Shown one piece after another: positions 1 to 9,715 of a DNA stretch of 42,697 bases; position 1 is the stretch's first letter; every line of letters begins with the position of its first letter. The position numbers and the translations under genes were made by a program. The notes beneath the pieces were generated by a model. That model ran no database searches. It was not told where the DNA came from and saw only the letters and a list, made by a program, of their open reading frames with translations. This DNA comes from Rehaibacterium terrae. GTDB lineage: Bacteria; Pseudomonadota; Gammaproteobacteria; Xanthomonadales; Xanthomonadaceae. The DNA is taken from contig NZ_JACHHX010000022.1 of assembly GCF_014202935.1 (NCBI RefSeq), positions 1 through 42,697 on the forward strand, in the 5' to 3' direction.

Positions 1-34
1 GGAGGGCGCGAGCACCTGGGGTGCCCTTCTCTTT

Positions 35-70
35 GGTCACTTTCTCTTGGGCAAGCAAGAGAAAGTGACC
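35..70. repeat. Perfect 15-bp inverted repeat (intergenic hairpin)
   Basis: The arms GGTCACTTTCTCTTG (35-49) and CAAGAGAAAGTGACC (56-70) are perfect inverse complements around a 6-nt loop. The sequence around it is pyrimidine-rich and encodes nothing I recognise. Hairpins with this TTTCTCTTG/CAAGAGAAA look are, from memory, common between genes in Xanthomonadales, so I read it as a dispersed palindromic element. No T-run follows, so it is not a typical terminator. Confidence 0.75.
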
Positions 71-241
71 CGGCCGCCGGCAGGCGGACGGAACCTCCGG
101 CGCGCAGCGCCGGCCAGATCGCGACAAACCCGCAAGCGCACGGAACAACCGGCCTGAAAAGCCGGCCAGGTCGCGACGTACCCAACCCACACGCTGCAGG
201 AACGGCAACCGTGGCCGCGAGCGCCGAGGAGTCAGTCAGCA

Positions 242-341
242 GGAGTGAGGGACGAGGGAGGGCATCGACTGGCCGCTGCCTCGTCGTTCTCTCACTCCTC
301 ACGCCTCTTCACTCGCTTCTCGCCGCGGCGGTCGCGGCTGG
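242..341. repeat. Dispersed repeat, copy A
   Basis: This 100-bp stretch aligns without gaps to 17598-17697, with about 10 mismatches by my count. It contains GGAGTGAG near the left end and the complementary CTCACTCC in the middle, so it can fold on itself. It ends in GCGGTCGCGGCTG, which copy B shares. It is intergenic and non-coding, and probably a small palindromic element. A shorter relative lies at 9716-9794. Confidence 0.7.
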
Positions 342-400
342 ACCGCCCCCCGCAATGTCCGGGCCCTACGGAGCGTTCGCGGGCGCCGAAGTGCCTGCCG

Positions 401-430
401 TTGTTTCCCGCCCCCGGGCTCTGCTATAGT
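401..430 (+). promoter_or_regulatory. Probable sigma70 promoter for tRNA-Val
   Basis: TTGTTT (401-406) and TATAGT (425-430) are 18 bp apart, and a GC-rich discriminator (CGCGCCCC) follows. The tRNA begins at 445, a normal distance from a start point near 437. A GC-rich discriminator is typical of stable RNA promoters under stringent control; that part is inference. Confidence 0.6.
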
Positions 431-444
431 TCGCGCCCCTCGGG

Positions 445-519
445 GGGCGGTTAGCTCAGCGGTAGAGCACTACCTTGACATGGTAGGGGTCACAGGTTCG
501 AACCCTGTACCGCCCACCA
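445..519 (+). tRNA. tRNA-Val (GAC)
   Basis: The acceptor stem GGGCGGT (445-451) pairs with ACCGCCC (509-515). The anticodon arm CTACC-TTGACAT-GGTAG puts GAC at the anticodon, so it reads valine GUC/GUU codons. The T arm contains GGTTCGAACCC. CCA is encoded at 517-519. It stands alone, with its own promoter-like sequence upstream and a terminator-like hairpin just downstream. Confidence 0.97.
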
Positions 520-533
520 CCCGATACCACGGG

Positions 534-563
534 ACGGCGCAGCTCACCGGCTGCGCCGTTTTC
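534..563 (+). terminator. Intrinsic terminator after tRNA-Val
   Basis: The 9-bp stem ACGGCGCAG/CTGCGCCGT has an 8-nt loop, and its 3' side runs into TTTTC. It lies 15 nt after the tRNA and should separate it from the thrS transcript. Confidence 0.75.
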
Positions 564-580
564 GTTGGTGGCCGGGGCCA

Positions 581-609
581 TTGACAGGCCGGGGGCCGGC
601 GCATAGGTT
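581..609 (+). promoter_or_regulatory. Probable thrS promoter
   Basis: There is a perfect -35, TTGACA (581-586), then 17 bp, then a weak -10, TAGGTT (604-609). A start near 616 would give a leader of about 235 nt before thrS, long enough to hold the attenuator described at 691-783. Confidence 0.55.
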
Positions 610-690
610 TGTCGTTGTTGCGCTGCGGCATGGGGCCGCGGCGGCGAAGCGAAAGGTGGCCGGCGGGCAACCGCGGGTCGAGTGTGCGAC

Positions 691-714
691 ATGAAGACTA
701 CCACGCTCCGGTAA
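691..714 (+). CDS. Candidate threonine leader peptide (MKTTTLR) of thrS
   Basis: A seven-codon frame, ATG AAG ACT ACC ACG CTC CGG TAA, carries three consecutive threonine codons. It lies between the thrS promoter and a strong terminator. Known leader peptides such as thrL and pheM are rich in the codon whose supply they sense, so this is the expected design for attenuation of threonyl-tRNA synthetase. A ribosome stalled on the Thr codons would leave GGCGC (722-726) free to pair with GCGCC (765-769), breaking the terminator. A ribosome reaching the stop codon would cover 722-726. The Shine-Dalgarno (GGTCGAG, 676-682) is weak, so translation is not certain. Confidence 0.6.
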   Translation: MKTTTLR

Positions 715-760
715 ACGTCACGGCGCAGGGCCAGTCCGTTCGCATGCAGCGAGCACTTCG

Positions 761-783
761 AAGGGCGCCCGGCGCCCTTTTTT
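761..783 (+). terminator. Attenuator terminator in the thrS leader
   Basis: The stem AAGGGCG/CGCCCTT (761-767/773-779) with loop CCCGG runs into a T6 tract (778-783). It sits 69 nt before the thrS start codon and after the Thr-rich leader peptide. A terminator between a gene and its own promoter only makes sense if it is conditional. Confidence 0.8.
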
Positions 784-851
784 GTTGCCTGCGACAGTCT
801 TTCCCCCCGATTCTGAATGCCTCTCCGCGTGCGGAGAGGGGAGCGCCGCAA

Positions 852-2759
852 ATGATCGTCATCACGCTACCCGACGGCAGCCGCCGCGAATTCGACCACC
901 CCGTCACGGTGCAGGAACTGGCCGCCTCCATCGGTCCTGGCCTGGCCAAGGCCGCGCTGGCCGGCAAGGTCGATGGGCGGCTGGTCGACACCAGCCATCG
1001 CATCGAGCACGACGCCAGCGTCGAGATCGTCACCGACAAACACCCCGATGCGCTGGAGATCGTCCGCCACTCCACCGCGCACCTGCTGGCGCAGGCCACG
1101 CAGCGGCTGTTCCCGGACACCCAGGTCACCATCGGCCCGGTGGTGGACAACGGCTTCTATTACGACTTCGCGCGCAAGACGCCGTTCTCGCCGGAGGACC
1201 TGCAGAAGATCGAGGCGGAGATGAAGAAGATCGCCGCCGAGGGGCTGCCGGTGCGGCGCTCGCTGATGGCGCGCGACGAGGCGATCCGGTTCTTCCGCGA
1301 CAAGGGCGAGCACTACAAGGCCGAGATCATCGAGTCGATCCCGGCCGATGAGACGCTGTCGCTGTATTCGCAGGGCGAGTTCATCGACCTGTGCCGTGGT
1401 CCGCACGTGCCCAGCACCGACAAGCTCAAGGCGTTCAAGCTGATGAAGGTGGCCGGCGCCTACTGGCGCGGCGACAGCAACAACGAGATGTTGCAGCGCA
1501 TCTACGGCACCGCCTGGCTCAACGAGAAGGACCTCAAGGCCTATCTCACGCAGTTGGAGGAAGCCGAGAAGCGCGACCACCGCAAGCTCGGCAAGCAGCT
1601 GGAGCTGTTCCATCTGCAGGAGGAGGCGCCGGGGCTGGTGTTCTGGCACCCCAAGGGCTGGTCGGTGTGGCAGGTGGTCGAGCAGTACATGCGCAAGGTG
1701 TACCGCGACTCCGGCTATCAGGAGGTGCGCTGCCCGCAGATCCTCGATGTGAGCCTGTGGAAGCGCTCCGGCCACTGGGACAATTACCAGGAGAACATGT
1801 TCTTCACCGAGTCCGAGAAGCGGACTTACGCGGTGAAGCCGATGAACTGCCCGGGCCACGTGCAGATCTTCAACCACGGCCTGCACAGCTACCGCGACCT
1901 GCCGATCCGCTACGGTGAGTTCGGCTCCTGCCATCGCAACGAGCCTTCGGGCGCGCTGCACGGCATCCTGCGCGTGCGTGGCTTCACCCAGGACGACGGC
2001 CACATCTTCTGCACCGAGGACCAGATCGAATCCGAGGTGACGGCCTTCCACCGGCAGGCGCTGGAGGTGTACCGCACCTTCGGTTTCGGCGAGCCCGAGA
2101 TCAAGATCGCCCTGCGGCCGGAGTCGCGGCTCGGCGACGACGCCACCTGGGACAAGGCCGAGAACGCCCTGCGCGCCGCGCTGTCGGCCTGCGGCGTGGC
2201 CTGGGAGGAACTGCCCGGCGAGGGCGCCTTCTACGGTCCGAAGATCGAGTACCACCTCAAGGACGCCATCGGCCGCACCTGGCAGCTCGGCACCATGCAG
2301 GTGGATTTCATGATGCCCGGCCGGCTCGGCGCCGAGTACGTCGACGAGCACTCGCAGCGTCGTCACCCGGTCATGCTGCACCGCGCCATCGTGGGCTCGA
2401 TGGAGCGTTTCATCGGCATCCTGATCGAGAACTTCGCCGGCGCCTTCCCGGCCTGGCTGGCCCCGGTGCAGGCGGTGGTGATGAACATCACCGATGCCCA
2501 GGCCGAGTACGCGCGCTCGGTCGGAAAAGCCCTTTCAAATCAAGGTTTCCGGGTCCATTGCGATTTGCGGAACGAAAAAATCGGCTATAAAATCCGCGAA
2601 CATACCCTGCAGAAAGTGCCGTATCTGCTCGTGGTCGGCGATCGCGAAAAGGAACACGGCGCTGTTGCGGTGCGCACGCGGTCGGGCGAGGATCTGGGGA
2701 CGATGTCCCTGGACGACTTCATCGCCCGCCTGCGTGGCGAGTGTGGCCCGGCCGCTTGA
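852..2759 (+). CDS. thrS: Threonine--tRNA ligase
   Basis: Class II aminoacyl-tRNA synthetase, cytosolic, charging tRNA-Thr with threonine. The 635 aa match the family's usual length of about 640. An N-terminal TGS domain (about 1-61) precedes the editing domain with [10 protein letters not shown], then the catalytic core with the zinc region PMNCPGH, motif 2 [10 protein letters not shown] and motif 3 with [11 protein letters not shown], and the anticodon-binding domain from about residue 535. The start ATG at 852 gives the normal N-terminus (MIVITLPDG) and follows GAGGGGAG; the longer upstream frame reads through the leader terminator and is rejected. Expression is probably attenuated through the Thr leader. 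The last 230 bp are AT-richer and hold an infC promoter candidate. Confidence 0.97.
   Translation: MIVITLPDGSRREFDHPVTVQELAASIGPGLAKAALAGKVDGRLVDTSHRIEHDASVEIVTDKHPDALEIVRHSTAHLLAQATQRLFPDTQVTIGPVVDNGFYYDFARKTPFSPEDLQKIEAEMKKIAAEGLPVRRSLMARDEAIRFFRDKGEHYKAEIIESIPADETLSLYSQGEFIDLCRGPHVPSTDKLKAFKLMKVAGAYWRGDSNNEMLQRIYGTAWLNEKDLKAYLTQLEEAEKRDHRKLGKQLELFHLQEEAPGLVFWHPKGWSVWQVVEQYMRKVYRDSGYQEVRCPQILDVSLWKRSGHWDNYQENMFFTESEKRTYAVKPMNCPGHVQIFNHGLHSYRDLPIRYGEFGSCHRNEPSGALHGILRVRGFTQDDGHIFCTEDQIESEVTAFHRQALEVYRTFGFGEPEIKIALRPESRLGDDATWDKAENALRAALSACGVAWEELPGEGAFYGPKIEYHLKDAIGRTWQLGTMQVDFMMPGRLGAEYVDEHSQRRHPVMLHRAIVGSMERFIGILIENFAGAFPAWLAPVQAVVMNITDAQAEYARSVGKALSNQGFRVHCDLRNEKIGYKIREHTLQKVPYLLVVGDREKEHGAVAVRTRSGEDLGTMSLDDFIARLRGECGPAA
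2565..2593 (+). promoter_or_regulatory. Probable infC promoter inside thrS
   Basis: TTGCGG (2565-2570), 17 bp, TAAAAT (2588-2593), lying in a conspicuously AT-rich patch of the thrS coding sequence. In E. coli infC also has promoters within thrS (established knowledge), so the location fits. Confidence 0.5.
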
Positions 2760-2795
2760 GGCGGCCGGTGCGTTTCCCCTTCGGAGGATCGGCGA

Positions 2796-3314
2796 ATCAG
2801 TACCGAGAAGCAGAATCGTAAGAACGGCGAGATCCGCGTGCCGCGCGTGCGCGTGATCGGCGATGACGGCGAAATGATCGGCGTGCTCTCGCGCGACGAG
2901 GCATTGCGCATGGCGGAGGATGCGGGCCTCGACCTGGTCGAGATCCAGCCCAACGCCGATCCGCCGGTCTGCCGGATCATGGATTACGGCAAGTTCCGTT
3001 TCGAGCAGCAGAAGAAGGCTCAGGCGGCCAAGAAGAAGCAGAAGCAGGTCGAGCTGAAGGAGCTCAAGTTCCGCCCGGTCACCGACGTGGGCGACTACGA
3101 GATCAAGATGCGCAACCTGCGCCGCTTCATCGCCGAGGGCGACAAGGTCAAGGTCAACATCCGCTTCCGTGGTCGCGAGATGGCTCACCAGGAGCTGGGT
3201 CTGGCGATGGCGAAGAAGATCGAGGATGACCTGGGCGACGAGGTGATCATCGAGCAGCGCCCCCGCCTGGAGGGCCGTCAGATGATCATGATGATCGCCC
3301 CGAAGAAGAAATGA
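2796..3314 (+). CDS. infC: Translation initiation factor IF-3, ATC start
   Basis: IF-3 binds the 30S subunit, blocks premature 50S joining and checks the start codon. The 172-aa product shows the N-terminal domain ([13 protein letters not shown]), the signature [12 protein letters not shown], a Lys/Gln-rich linker and the C-terminal domain. The start is assigned to the rare codon ATC at 2796, 8 nt after a perfect GGAGG (2783-2787). It restores the N-terminal residues before NGEIR that the first GTG (2838) would lose. A non-canonical start is the known basis of IF-3 autoregulation, because IF-3 discriminates against such codons. It follows thrS by 36 nt. Confidence 0.93.
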   Translation: MSTEKQNRKNGEIRVPRVRVIGDDGEMIGVLSRDEALRMAEDAGLDLVEIQPNADPPVCRIMDYGKFRFEQQKKAQAAKKKQKQVELKELKFRPVTDVGDYEIKMRNLRRFIAEGDKVKVNIRFRGREMAHQELGLAMAKKIEDDLGDEVIIEQRPRLEGRQMIMMIAPKKK

Positions 3315-3319
3315 GGCGC

Positions 3320-3379
3320 CGCCCCGTGAATGCGGGGCGCAGGCGGGCAAACCCCTTCATTTGCAAGGGGTTGCCTGCG
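3320..3379 (+). terminator. Two hairpins between infC and rpmI
   Basis: CGCCCCG/CGGGGCG (3320-3326/3333-3339) is followed by a longer imperfect hairpin, GGCAA-A-CCCCTT with AAGGGG-TTGCC (about 3346-3375). No clean T-run follows, so termination is uncertain. They may instead be part of the ribosomal-protein leader structure. Confidence 0.45.
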
Positions 3380-3389
3380 CTGGCATAAT
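3361..3389 (+). promoter_or_regulatory. Probable rpmI-rplT promoter
   Basis: TTGCAA (3361-3366), 17 bp, CATAAT (3384-3389). A start near 3396 would leave a GC-rich leader of about 147 nt before rpmI. In other bacteria L20 represses this operon through leader RNA structure; whether that holds here is inference. Confidence 0.6.
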
Positions 3390-3542
3390 GCGCGGCCCCT
3401 TCCGGCTCCGGCCGGCGGGGGTTTGGACCCGCCCGCGGCCTCGCATCGGCCGGCGGGCCTACAAGCCGGATCGGGCAGGACGGAAAGCGTGGCGCATGCC
3501 ACCGCCCGGGCCAGTGACATAGACACCCTAAGGAAGATCGCC

Positions 3543-3740
3543 ATGCCCAAGATCAAGACCAATCGGGCGGCGGCCAAGCGCTTCCGGAAGACCGCTTCCG
3601 GCAAGTACAAGTGCGGCCACGCCTTCAAGAGCCACATCCTCACCAAGAAGTCCACCGAGCGTAAGCGCAAGCTGCGCGGTGCGAACCACGTGCGCGCGGA
3701 AGACGCCGGCCGTCTCGACCGCATGCTGCCGTATCTCTGA
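3543..3740 (+). CDS. rpmI: 50S ribosomal protein L35
   Basis: A 65-aa, very basic protein of standard L35 length, with the family N-terminus [14 protein letters not shown] and C-terminal DRMLPYL. It is a structural component of the large subunit. The ATG at 3543 is preceded by AAGGAAG; the longer open frame starting at 3330 is upstream leader. It is followed 13 nt later by rplT, the conserved order. Confidence 0.97.
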   Translation: MPKIKTNRAAAKRFRKTASGKYKCGHAFKSHILTKKSTERKRKLRGANHVRAEDAGRLDRMLPYL

Positions 3741-5309
<1,569 letters not shown>

Positions 5310-5312
5310 GGG

Positions 5313-5384
5313 CGGGAATCGGGAATCGGGAATCGTGGAAGCCTGGCAGCCCCACGCTTTGCCCCCTCCCCTTCAAGGGGAGGG
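5313..5384. repeat. GGGAATC tandem repeat and hairpin between pheS and pheT
   Basis: Three tandem GGGAATC units (5313-5333) are followed by CCCTCCCC-TTCAA-GGGGAGGG (5364-5384). pheST are normally almost contiguous, so this looks like a repeat insertion within the operon. It encodes nothing. Readthrough must occur for pheT unless a promoter lies in the remaining 50 bp, where I see none. Confidence 0.65.
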
Positions 5385-5437
5385 CGGGAGTGGGGGTGGT
5401 GTTGGCGGATGCGCGATGGACAGATTGGAAACGGCAC

Positions 5438-7813
5438 ATGAAATTTCCTGAAAGCTGGCTGCGCGAACACGTCACCGTCGCCGCCTCGCGCGACGAACTC
5501 GCCGCGCGGCTGACCGCGATCGGCCTGGAGGTCGAGGAGGTCACCCCGTTGGGCGAGGGCCTCGACGGCGTGGTCGTCGCCGAGATCCTCGCCTGTGAGA
5601 AACACCCGGAGGCCGACCGCCTGCAGGTGTGCCGGGTGGACGCCGGGGGCGGGACGGTGCAGATCGTCTGCGGCGCGCCGAATGCGCGTCCCGGCCTGAA
5701 GGCGCCGCTGGCCACCATCGGCGCGACGTTGCCCGGCGGCATCGCCATCAAGGCGGCCAGGCTGCGCGGGGTGGAGTCGTTCGGCATGCTGTGCTCGGCG
5801 AAGGAGCTCGGCATCGATGCCGACGCTTCCGGCCTGATGGAGCTGCCGGCCGATGCGCCGGTGGGAGCCCCGCTGGCGACGTACCTGGGCCTGCCCGACG
5901 CCACCATCGAGCTCAAGCTCACGCCCAATCGGGCCGATTGCTTCTCGGTGCGCGGCATCGCCTTCGACGTGGCGGCGGCGCTGGGCGCGCAGGTGAACCC
6001 GCTGGACATCGCGCCGGCCGCGGTCGACAGTACCGATCGCGTCGAAGTGCGGCTGGATGCCGGTGCCGACTGCCCGCGCTACTGCGGCCGGGTCATCGAG
6101 GGCATCGACCCGTACGCCGTCTCGCCGCTGTGGCTGACCGAGCGCCTGAAGCGCTCCGGCCTGCGCCCGATCAGCCTGTTGGTGGATGTCACCAATTACG
6201 TGATGCTGGAGCTGGGCCAGCCGCTGCACGCGTTCGACCGCGACACCCTGCGCGGGCCGGTCGGCGTGCGTCGCGCCCGTGCCGGCGAGACGCTCAAGCT
6301 GCTCGACGAGCGCGAGGTGACGCTGGACGAGAACTTTCTGCTGATCACCGACGACGACCGCCCGGTGGCCTTGGCCGGCGTGATGGGCGGTTGGGATACC
6401 CGCGTCACCGCCGGCACGACGCGCGTCTTCCTCGAAAGCGCGCATTTCGCCCCGGCGGCGGTGATCGGCCGTGCCCGCAAGCTCGGCATGCACACCGATG
6501 CCTCGCATCGTTTCGAGCGCGGCGTCGACCCGACGCTGCCGCGCCAGGCGCTGGAGCGCGCCACCGCGCTGATCCTGGAGATTGCCGGCGGCAGGGCCGG
6601 CCCGGTCAGCGAAGCCGTGCTGACCGGGCACCTGCCGCAGCCGGCGCCGGTGCGGCTGCGTCGCGCCCGGCTGGCGCGCATCCTCGGCGTCAGCGTGGCC
6701 GACGCCGAGGTCGAGCGCATCCTGCGCGCGCTGGGCCTGGGCGTGGAGGTCGTCGCCGATGGCTGGTCGGTGACGCCGCCGCCGCGCCGCTTCGACATCG
6801 CCATCGAGGAAGACCTGATCGAGGAGGTCGTCCGCATCCACGGCTACGACGCGATTCCGACCAGCAAACCCGCCGGCGAACTGCCGCTGGCGGTGCCGAG
6901 CGAAACCCGGCTTGACGAAGGGGTGCTGCGCCGGCACCTGGCGACGCGCGACTTCCAGGAGGCGATCTGCTTCGCCTTCCTCGACCAGCGCGTGCTGGAC
7001 ACCTGGTCACTGCAGGCCGGCGCGGTCGCGCTGGCCAATCCGCTCAGTGCCGAGCTGGGCGTGATGCGCACCGCGCTGCTGCCCGGCCTGGTCGAGGCGT
7101 TGCGCCACAACCGCGCGCGCCAGCAGGCGAGGGTGCGGCTGTTCGAGCTGGGGCGTGTGTTCCATGCCGGCGATGCGGCGCCGGTCGAGACCCGCCGCAT
7201 CGCCGCCGTGGCCTGCGGCACGGCCGCGGCCGAGCAGTGGGGCGAGGCGCGTCGCGAAATCGACTTCTACGACCTGAAGGGCGAGGTCGAGAGCCTGCTG
7301 GCGCTCGGCGGCCGTGCGGGCGGGGTGCGTTTCGTGCCGGCGTCCGAGCCCTGGCTGCATCCGGGCCGTGCGGCCGAGGTGCTGCGCGACGGGCATCGCA
7401 TCGGCTGGGTCGGCCACCTGCACCCGGCCCTGCTCAAGGCGCTGGACCTGGACGGGGAGGTGGTCGGCTTCGAGCTCGACCTCGATCCAATCCAGGCGCG
7501 GCCACTGCCGCAGGCGCGGCCGCTGTCGCGCTTTCCGTCCGTGCGCCGGGATCTCGCGGTCGTCGTCCCCGAGGCCACCCCGTGGGAGGCGCTGGAAACC
7601 AGCCTGCGTGCCGCGCTGGGCGAACAGCTGCGCGAGGTGCTGGTGTTCGACCGCTATGTCGGCCCAGGTCTCGAAGCCGGGACAAAGAGTCTCGCTATGG
7701 GCTTGATTTTGCAGGATGTCTCACGCACGCTTACCGACCATGACGCCGACCGCGCCATGGCCGCCGCGGTGGCGGCCATGGAACGCGACTGCGGCGCCAG
7801 ACTGAGAGGATGA
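5438..7813 (+). CDS. pheT: Phenylalanine--tRNA ligase beta subunit
   Basis: The 791-aa partner of PheS, standard for the bacterial long form. It begins [12 protein letters not shown], then the EMAP-like tRNA-binding domain (about 40-150, [17 protein letters not shown]), the B3/B4 editing domain (about 200-390), the B5 domain (about 400-475, [20 protein letters not shown]), a catalytic-like domain, and a C-terminal FDX-ACB anticodon-binding domain ([13 protein letters not shown] onwards). ATG at 5438 is the conserved start. The stop is one base before the ihfA start, so the two are surely co-transcribed. Confidence 0.97.
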   Translation: MKFPESWLREHVTVAASRDELAARLTAIGLEVEEVTPLGEGLDGVVVAEILACEKHPEADRLQVCRVDAGGGTVQIVCGAPNARPGLKAPLATIGATLPGGIAIKAARLRGVESFGMLCSAKELGIDADASGLMELPADAPVGAPLATYLGLPDATIELKLTPNRADCFSVRGIAFDVAAALGAQVNPLDIAPAAVDSTDRVEVRLDAGADCPRYCGRVIEGIDPYAVSPLWLTERLKRSGLRPISLLVDVTNYVMLELGQPLHAFDRDTLRGPVGVRRARAGETLKLLDEREVTLDENFLLITDDDRPVALAGVMGGWDTRVTAGTTRVFLESAHFAPAAVIGRARKLGMHTDASHRFERGVDPTLPRQALERATALILEIAGGRAGPVSEAVLTGHLPQPAPVRLRRARLARILGVSVADAEVERILRALGLGVEVVADGWSVTPPPRRFDIAIEEDLIEEVVRIHGYDAIPTSKPAGELPLAVPSETRLDEGVLRRHLATRDFQEAICFAFLDQRVLDTWSLQAGAVALANPLSAELGVMRTALLPGLVEALRHNRARQQARVRLFELGRVFHAGDAAPVETRRIAAVACGTAAAEQWGEARREIDFYDLKGEVESLLALGGRAGGVRFVPASEPWLHPGRAAEVLRDGHRIGWVGHLHPALLKALDLDGEVVGFELDLDPIQARPLPQARPLSRFPSVRRDLAVVVPEATPWEALETSLRAALGEQLREVLVFDRYVGPGLEAGTKSLAMGLILQDVSRTLTDHDADRAMAAAVAAMERDCGARLRG

Positions 7814-7814
7814 C

Positions 7815-8114
7815 ATGGCGCTGACCAAGGCCGAGATGGCCGAACGCCTGTTCGAGGAAGTGGGTCTGAACAAGCGCGAGGCCAAGGAATTCGTCGACGC
7901 GTTCTTCGATGCGCTGCGCGAGGCGCTGGAGAACGGGCAGCAGGTCAAGCTGTCCGGCTTCGGCAACTTCGACCTGCGCCGGAAGAACCAGCGTCCGGGT
8001 CGCAACCCCAAGACCGGCGAGGAGATTCCGATCTCCGCCCGCACGGTGGTCACCTTCCGTCCCGGTCAGAAACTGAAGGAGCGCGTGGAAGCCTATGCTG
8101 GATCCGGGCAGTAA
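7815..8114 (+). CDS. ihfA: Integration host factor subunit alpha
   Basis: DNA-bending nucleoid protein of the HU/IHF family, 99 aa. Motifs include [14 protein letters not shown], the beta-arm region [12 protein letters not shown] with the DNA-intercalating proline, and [14 protein letters not shown]. It pairs with IHF beta to make sharp bends used in recombination, replication and sigma54 promoters. The Shine-Dalgarno GAGAGGA lies inside the end of pheT. The pheST-ihfA linkage is conserved in gammaproteobacteria. Confidence 0.95.
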   Translation: MALTKAEMAERLFEEVGLNKREAKEFVDAFFDALREALENGQQVKLSGFGNFDLRRKNQRPGRNPKTGEEIPISARTVVTFRPGQKLKERVEAYAGSGQ

Positions 8115-8451
8115 TCGCGAACTTCCGCCGATCCCGGCGAAGCGCTACTTCACCATCGGTGAGGTCAGCGAACTGTGCGACGTCAAGCCGCACGTCCTGC
8201 GCTATTGGGAGACGGAGTTTCCCAGCCTCAAGCCGGTCAAGCGGCGCGGCAACCGGCGCTACTACCAGCGCCACGACGTGCTGATGATCCGCCAGATCCG
8301 TGGCCTGCTGTACGAGCAGGGCTACACCATCGGCGGCGCGCGCCAGCGCCTGGAAGGCGAGGCGGGCCGTTCGGAGGCCAGCATGTCCGCCCAGATCGTG
8401 CGGCAGGTGCGGATGGAGCTGGAGGAAGTGCTCCAGCTCCTCAAGCGGTGA
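8095..8451 (+). CDS. MerR-family transcriptional regulator
   Basis: A 118-aa protein with an N-terminal MerR winged helix-turn-helix: [20 protein letters not shown], then [20 protein letters not shown] and a C-terminal helix that would form the dimer coiled coil. There is no cysteine-rich effector domain, so it is of the short, effector-unknown class. It overlaps the end of ihfA by 20 nt in another frame, a linkage also seen in pseudomonads and xanthomonads. Its target is not visible here. Confidence 0.9.
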   Translation: MLDPGSNRELPPIPAKRYFTIGEVSELCDVKPHVLRYWETEFPSLKPVKRRGNRRYYQRHDVLMIRQIRGLLYEQGYTIGGARQRLEGEAGRSEASMSAQIVRQVRMELEEVLQLLKR

Positions 8452-8481
8452 TGGCGCGCCCCACGCGCGGGCGAATGCGCG

Positions 8482-8487
8482 TATAAT
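8482..8487 (+). promoter_or_regulatory. -10 element of tRNA-Pro
   Basis: A perfect TATAAT lies 39 nt upstream of the tRNA. No recognisable -35 is present at 16-18 bp, where the sequence is C-rich. Confidence 0.5.
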
Positions 8488-8525
8488 CCGCGTCCTTCCG
8501 GCGTCGGCCGGAAGCGGCAAGTCTT

Positions 8526-8602
8526 CGGGGCGTAGCGCAGCCTGGTAGCGCACCAGCATGGGGTGCTGGGGGTCGTGAGTTCGAATCTCACCGTCCCGAC
8601 CA
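8526..8602 (+). tRNA. tRNA-Pro (GGG)
   Basis: The acceptor stem CGGGGCG (8526-8532) pairs with CGTCCCG (8592-8598, one G-T). The anticodon arm CCAGC-ATGGGGT-GCTGG gives anticodon GGG. The T arm is GTGAGTTCGAATCTCAC, and CCA is encoded at 8600-8602. It reads proline CCC/CCU codons. Confidence 0.97.
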
Positions 8603-8619
8603 ATTCGTGGAATGCACGG

Positions 8620-8645
8620 GAGCCGAAGCGGCGACGCTTCGGCTC
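8620..8645 (+). terminator. Terminator-like hairpin after tRNA-Pro
   Basis: An 11-bp perfect stem, GAGCCGAAGCG/CGCTTCGGCTC, carries a GCGA tetraloop, 18 nt after the tRNA. Only a broken pyrimidine tract follows (TCTGCGTTT), so efficiency is uncertain. Confidence 0.6.
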
Positions 8646-8752
8646 TCTGCGTTTCTGGCGGGCTGCGCTCGTGCGCGGACACGACAGGACGAGTCGCCGA
8701 ATCGGGCTGCTAAACTGCGCCTCCTTCTTCCCGAATGCCGAATCCGACCCCC

Positions 8753-9694
8753 ATGCGCGAGCTGTATCCCGAGATCGAGCCCTTCGACAGCGGCATGCTG
8801 GCGGTCGACGATCGCCACACGATCTACTACGAACAGTGCGGCAATCCGGCTGGCAAGCCGGTGGTGATCCTGCACGGCGGGCCGGGGGCGGGTTGCAGCG
8901 CGAAGATGCGGCGCTTCCACGATCCCAGGGCCTACCGCATCGTGCTGTTCGACCAGCGCGGCGCGGGCCGCTCGACGCCGCATGCCGATCTGGTCGACAA
9001 CACCACCTGGCACCTGGTCGCCGACATCGAGAAATTGCGCCAGCACCTCGGGATCGCGCGCTGGCAGGTGTTCGGCGGCAGTTGGGGCTCCACGCTGGCC
9101 CTGGCCTATGCGCAGTCGCATCCGAAAACCGTCACCGAACTGGTGCTGCGCGGCATCTTCATGCTGCGGCGCTGGGAGCTGGAGTGGTTCTACCAGGAGG
9201 GCGCCTCACGGCTGTTCCCGGACGCCTGGGAGCATTACCTGGCGCCGATCCCGGCGGTGGAGCGGCACGACCTGATCTCGGCCTACCACCGCCGCCTGAC
9301 CTCGCCCGACGAGGCCACGCGGCTGAACGCGGCGCGCGCCTGGTCGGTGTGGGAGGCGGCGACCAGTTTCCTGCGTCAGGATCCGGGCTTCATGGCTTCG
9401 CACGAGGATCCGCATTTCGCACTCGCCTTCGCGCGCATCGAGTGCCACTACTTCGTCAACGGCGGCTTTTACGAGGTCGAGGACCAGCTGTTGCGCGACG
9501 CCCATCGCCTCCGTGACATCCCCGGCACGATCGTGCACGGCCGCTACGACGTGGTCTGCCCCCTGCAGAACGCCTGGGACCTGCACAAGGCCTGGCCCAG
9601 GTCGAAGCTGGAGATCTGTCCGGCCTCGGGCCACTCCGCCTTCGAGCCGGAAATCGCCGACGCGCTGGTCCGCGCCACCGACGGTTACCGGTGA
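8753..9694 (+). CDS. pip: Proline iminopeptidase (prolyl aminopeptidase)
   Basis: Alpha/beta-hydrolase of peptidase family S33 that removes N-terminal proline from peptides. Seen: the oxyanion region LHGGPGAGC, FDQRGAGRS, nucleophile elbow GGSWGS, an acid-bearing GRYDVVCP and the catalytic histidine in SGHSAF. I chose the ATG at 8753 (MRELYPEIEP, the family's usual N-terminus; 313 aa). An in-frame ATG at 8735 would add six residues, but it lies very close to the start point implied by TAAACT at 8711-8716. No clear Shine-Dalgarno precedes either codon. Confidence 0.93.
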   Translation: MRELYPEIEPFDSGMLAVDDRHTIYYEQCGNPAGKPVVILHGGPGAGCSAKMRRFHDPRAYRIVLFDQRGAGRSTPHADLVDNTTWHLVADIEKLRQHLGIARWQVFGGSWGSTLALAYAQSHPKTVTELVLRGIFMLRRWELEWFYQEGASRLFPDAWEHYLAPIPAVERHDLISAYHRRLTSPDEATRLNAARAWSVWEAATSFLRQDPGFMASHEDPHFALAFARIECHYFVNGGFYEVEDQLLRDAHRLRDIPGTIVHGRYDVVCPLQNAWDLHKAWPRSKLEICPASGHSAFEPEIADALVRATDGYR

Positions 9695-9715
9695 AGCAGG
9701 CGTGAGTGGAGCGGA

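Larger units (their letters stand above)
1..444. other. Non-coding repeat-rich spacer upstream of tRNA-Val
   Basis: No convincing gene is visible. Short open frames at 211-429 and 245-454 have repeat-derived, low-complexity translations and no ribosome binding site. The stretch holds the 35-70 hairpin, one copy of a roughly 100-bp dispersed repeat (242-341) and the tRNA-Val promoter at its right end. Confidence 0.6.

Noticed and set aside
211-454. Two short plus-strand open frames before tRNA-Val
   Set aside because: They lie in the dispersed repeat (copy A). The same repeat at 17598-17697 is non-coding, and neither frame has a ribosome binding site.
609-851. N-terminal extension of ThrS from 609
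   Set aside because: It would cross the leader peptide and terminator, and the residues do not belong to the TGS domain.
581-851. T-box riboswitch for thrS
   Set aside because: There is no T-box consensus (AGGGTGGNACCGCG) and no specifier stem. The leader peptide model explains the sequence better.
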